From a virus: a stretch of DNA of 37,805 bases. Position 1 is the stretch's first letter. Every line of letters begins with the position of its first letter. The translations under genes were made by a program, and so were the position numbers. Of the stretch, positions 36,123 through 37,805 are shown one piece after another. A model generated the notes under the pieces. It had not been told where the DNA came from. It saw nothing but the letters and a program-made list of their open reading frames with translations, and did not search any database. The DNA lies in IMG/VR virus record IMGVR_UViG_3300036845_000564, positions 1-37,805 of that record; one strand, written 5' to 3'.

Positions 36123-36335
36123 TCAGTTGAAACCGCTGATCCATCTGCGAACCGCGTCTTGATCGTTGTGCGCTCCATAGTACATCGGCGCAATCCGGAG
36201 CCCTATATGGTTTTTAAGTTCCGGGTGCTTGGTGAGATCCGACATCATCGATGTTATGGCCTCCAGTGGATCTTGCGGCAGATATTCGAGAGCCCGCTTT
36301 TTCGCCCATTCGAGATGCTCATCGCGCGTGATCAC
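36123..36335 (-). CDS. Small conserved phage protein, ends in VRRWISGFN (70 aa)
   Basis: GTG 36335 overlaps the TGA of the integrase fusion gene (GTGA), with GGGAG upstream. The product (ITRDEHLEWAKKRALEYLPQ, MMSDLTKHPELKNH, ending AVRRWISGFN) matches a type common in phages: TRDEhLxWaKxRALeYl...a..SmxSDLxKHPEt...RRxIxGFN. Its role is unknown; it often lies beside integrase or DNA-metabolism genes. Confidence 0.7.
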   Translation of the reverse strand: MITRDEHLEWAKKRALEYLPQDPLEAITSMMSDLTKHPELKNHIGLRIAPMYYGAHNDQDAVRRWISGFN

Positions 36336-37387
36336 TTCCACTCCCTCAGCCTCTTCGCCCGGGCCTCATTCGCTTCTCCGGTCAGTTTGGCATAGACCAT
36401 CGTATTCTTGATTTCGACGTGTCCAACATGGGTCTGCACATCCACGATCGACTCTCTCTGGTTACTTAACAGATGGGTGCAGCAGGTGTGCTTCAACACA
36501 TGGGGATGCGCTTTCTCCCGCGGGATCTTGGCGGCCGCGCAATAGCCGCGCATCAACTGCCAGATTCTCTGCCTGGTGATGCGCCCGCGTTCGCGCGAGG
36601 GAAATAGCGGACCCTCTCCAATGCCACGCTTGCGGATCCAGGCCCTCACCGCCTGGGCGGCGATCGGCACCATCGCAGCCTCTCCGCTGATCGATCCCTT
36701 CAGGCGACGGATGTAGAGCCGGTCCATGTTCAATGCGGACCCCTGGCGGAAGTCGCTCATCTCGAGCTTCCCGATCTCGCCGGCTCTCAGCCCGTGGTGA
36801 TACAGGAGGCGGAAGATGGCGCGATCGCGCGTGCTCGAGATGGCTTTGAAGAAGCGGTCTTTCTCGGGAATCGTCAGATAGGGGATCTGTTTTGGGGCTG
36901 CGCGTTTTCGGGTCGCACGGCGATTTTTGACCGTCATTAAATCACACCCTTCTAGATAAGCTATAGCACTTTCAAGGAGATCCGAATCGTCGCGAAGCAT
37001 CGAAATCCCGCCATTACATCGGCTACAGAGAAGACCACGAACGCATTTCCCGCAACTTGAAGTCCCGGGGCAGCAACGATGATCATGATCTATCGACAGA
37101 GATTTTCCGGGTTGTGTTGTATGGCAAATGGCGCACGAGCCTCCCTGGCGGCGCAAGAATTCCAGATATTGCTTGCTGGTGATTCCGTATCGCCGGTAGA
37201 CCGCGATGCGGCCACGTTCACGGCTCTTTGGGGCACGCTCAGGTAGAGGCGTCGATTCATGGTTCGCCAGGTCGATGCATTCTCTACAAATGATGCTTCG
37301 TCCGTCTGGATTGCCACGTATCCGGTGAAATTGATCCAACGGCTTGTCAACCGCACAAGTTTGGCAGTTGCTATGATCGGCTCGCAT
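36332..37387 (-). CDS. Fusion of endonuclease VII (Holliday-junction resolvase) and tyrosine recombinase (351 aa)
   Basis: GGGAGG seven bases before ATG 37387 fixes the start. Residues 8-37 carry two CxxC pairs in a small zinc knuckle (CQTC ... CREC). Residues about 65-147 match T4 endonuclease VII: YGITSKQYLEFLRRQGG, C85xxC88, the IDHDH catalytic segment at 99-103 and VRGLLCSRCN with C121xxC124-N125. Residues about 165-351 are a tyrosine-recombinase catalytic domain: R201 in HHGLRAGEIG, K230, H296-x-L-K299-H300, GH at 322-323 and nucleophile Y332. The usual core-binding domain is missing, as in small stand-alone integrases. The position of a second Arg is Lys, which I believe is usual for these. 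An internal ATG at 36937 (residue 151) could yield the integrase alone. Confidence 0.85.
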   Translation of the reverse strand: MRADHSNCQTCAVDKPLDQFHRIRGNPDGRSIICRECIDLANHESTPLPERAPKSRERGRIAVYRRYGITSKQYLEFLRRQGGSCAICHTTQPGKSLSIDHDHRCCPGTSSCGKCVRGLLCSRCNGGISMLRDDSDLLESAIAYLEGCDLMTVKNRRATRKRAAPKQIPYLTIPEKDRFFKAISSTRDRAIFRLLYHHGLRAGEIGKLEMSDFRQGSALNMDRLYIRRLKGSISGEAAMVPIAAQAVRAWIRKRGIGEGPLFPSRERGRITRQRIWQLMRGYCAAAKIPREKAHPHVLKHTCCTHLLSNQRESIVDVQTHVGHVEIKNTMVYAKLTGEANEARAKRLREWK

Positions 37388-37486
37388 GTGAGGCCCTCCC
37401 GTGGCCTTCGTGCATGGGCCTCGCGCTGTTAGTCGCAGTGCGGGGTCCGCTTTTTAATCTCGCATAAAAAGTCTCCAAAAAAACGG
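37388..37486. other. Integrase leader region with inverted repeat
   Basis: GAGGCCC (37390-37396) can pair with GGGCCTC (37416-37422) over a 19-base loop. In the integrase mRNA the 3' arm touches the GGGAGGGCC ribosome binding site, so the stem could limit translation of the fusion gene. The rest of this stretch is A- and T-rich (runs at 37450-37482) and could be part of an attachment site, but no core sequence can be identified from one genome. Confidence 0.35.
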
Positions 37487-37582
37487 CTAGGTTGAAGTGT
37501 TCTTTTGTTGGGCTTTTTTCTCCAGTTTCACCTTTTGGCCGTAACGTAAAATTGGAGCCTTCTTTTTCGCTCGTTTCGCCAT
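37487..37582 (-). CDS. Tiny lysine-rich protein (31 aa)
   Basis: ATG 37582 is nine bases after a CATAAT box (complement of 37592-37597), the same -10 sequence as at the 34.4-kb promoters, with no Shine-Dalgarno. The product, MAKRAKKKAPILRYGQKVKL followed by EKKAQQKNTST, is very basic and might bind DNA or RNA near the integrase gene. Reading frames this short often occur by chance, so the call is tentative. Confidence 0.4.
   Translation of the reverse strand: MAKRAKKKAPILRYGQKVKLEKKAQQKNTST
37540..37551 (+). repeat. 12-bp direct repeat CGTAACGTAAAA, copy 1
   Basis: Matches 37616-37627 (CGTAAAGTAAAA) at 11 of 12 positions, 76 bases apart, upstream of the integrase gene. Possible integrase arm-type, excisionase or origin sites. 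Confidence 0.45.
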
Positions 37583-37615
37583 ATTCAAACCATTATGCGC
37601 GCACCCTCAATCCCG

Positions 37616-37627
37616 CGTAAAGTAAAA
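37616..37627 (+). repeat. 12-bp direct repeat CGTAAAGTAAAA, copy 2
   Basis: Second copy of the repeat at 37540-37551. Each copy itself holds two GTAA steps, so regulators binding as tandem subunits are conceivable. Confidence 0.45.
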
Positions 37628-37656
37628 CTCTCCGGGTGGCGGATTTTAAAGGAAAA

Positions 37657-37749
37657 ATGCCGGCGGGGCGGGCGGGGCGGGCGTTAAATCGGGCACGAAT
37701 CGGACACCCAAGGGGGGGCCGGAAACTTGGCCTATTATGGATAAAATGA
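37657..37749 (+). CDS. Possible 30-aa Arg/Gly-rich peptide across the circle junction
   Basis: AAAGGAAAA precedes ATG 37657. The frame gives MPAGRAGRALNRARIGHPRG and then GRKLGLLWIK, ending in TGA that overlaps the ATG corresponding to position 68 (ATGA). The coupling is suggestive, but GC-rich DNA produces such Arg/Gly frames by chance. Confidence 0.25.
   Translation: MPAGRAGRALNRARIGHPRGGRKLGLLWIK
37665..37681 (+). other. G-quadruplex-capable run
   Basis: GGGGCGGGCGGGGCGGG has four runs of at least three G with one-base loops, the strict consensus of a stable quadruplex on the plus strand. A further run of seven G lies at 34-40 (37712-37718). Both are upstream of the first rightward gene, at the point where the assembly opened. 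Confidence 0.6.
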
Positions 37750-37805
37750 GCGATCGCGTCAAGGTTCCCGAAAGCCCCTGCCTAAATTGCGGCACACCGC
37801 TGGGA
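37679..37805. repeat. Terminal direct repeat, right copy
   Basis: Identical to 1-127. It includes a second copy of the start of the frameshifted zinc-ribbon gene, so features in 37679-37805 are the same DNA as 1-127 and not a duplication. Confidence 0.95.

Noticed and set aside
36480-36500. Loss of a catalytic arginine (Lys in H-x-L-K-H) as evidence of a dead integrase
   Set aside because: From memory, small stand-alone phage integrases of this type commonly have Lys there; the other catalytic residues are present.

Overview
The window is one complete, circularly closed genome of a temperate short-tailed (podovirus-like) bacteriophage. Its first 127 bases are repeated exactly as its last 127 (37679-37805), so the unique length is 37,678 bp. 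GC-rich codon use, P22-type head and tail genes and a beta-helix tailspike point to a Gram-negative host. Soil Acidobacteriota or Proteobacteria would fit, but the sequence does not decide this. No tRNA, rRNA, CRISPR array, transposase or reverse transcriptase was seen.

Layout: (1) 59-2741 (+) is a short accessory operon: a frameshifted zinc-ribbon gene, a conserved phage protein, a double helix-turn-helix protein and four small proteins, ending at a hairpin. (2) 2803-6435 (-) is a tightly coupled leftward operon that opens with a zinc-finger protein, a winged-helix replication-initiator candidate and a zinc-ribbon partner, followed by many small genes including a one-helix membrane protein. 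(3) 6436-7188 is the switch region, with palindromes, a tandem-hairpin terminator and promoter-like boxes, facing an XRE repressor (7189-7452). (4) 8426-33791 (+) is the late block: terminase small and large subunits, small genes, a proline-rich repeat protein, P22-type portal, a probable Acb2/Tad1-type anti-CBASS protein, scaffold, coat, decoration protein, two gp4-like adaptors flanking a beta-helix tailspike, a gp10-like hub, a tail appendage, a gp14-like acetyltransferase fold, and three ejection-type proteins. The last of these carries a ParB/DdrB-like domain. One reverse-strand gene (12824-13099) sits inside this block. (5) 33757-35309 holds two divergent mini-operons driven from a promoter region with two matching palindromes. 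(6) 35187-37387 (-) is the integration operon, headed by a 351-residue protein that joins an endonuclease VII (Holliday-junction resolvase) module to a tyrosine-recombinase catalytic domain.

How it fits together: the terminase fills a P22-type procapsid built by coat and scaffold through the portal; gp4/gp10-like proteins plug it; the tailspike binds host polysaccharide; the ejection proteins enter with the DNA. The repressor and integrase support lysogeny. No endolysin was recognised. The most unusual items are the endonuclease VII-integrase fusion, the anti-CBASS candidate inside the capsid operon, the ParB-like tail on an ejection protein, a dispersed 9-bp repeat (TCTGAGACN) found at five sites, and the paired-operator divergent promoter near 34.4 kb, one side of which looks leaderless.
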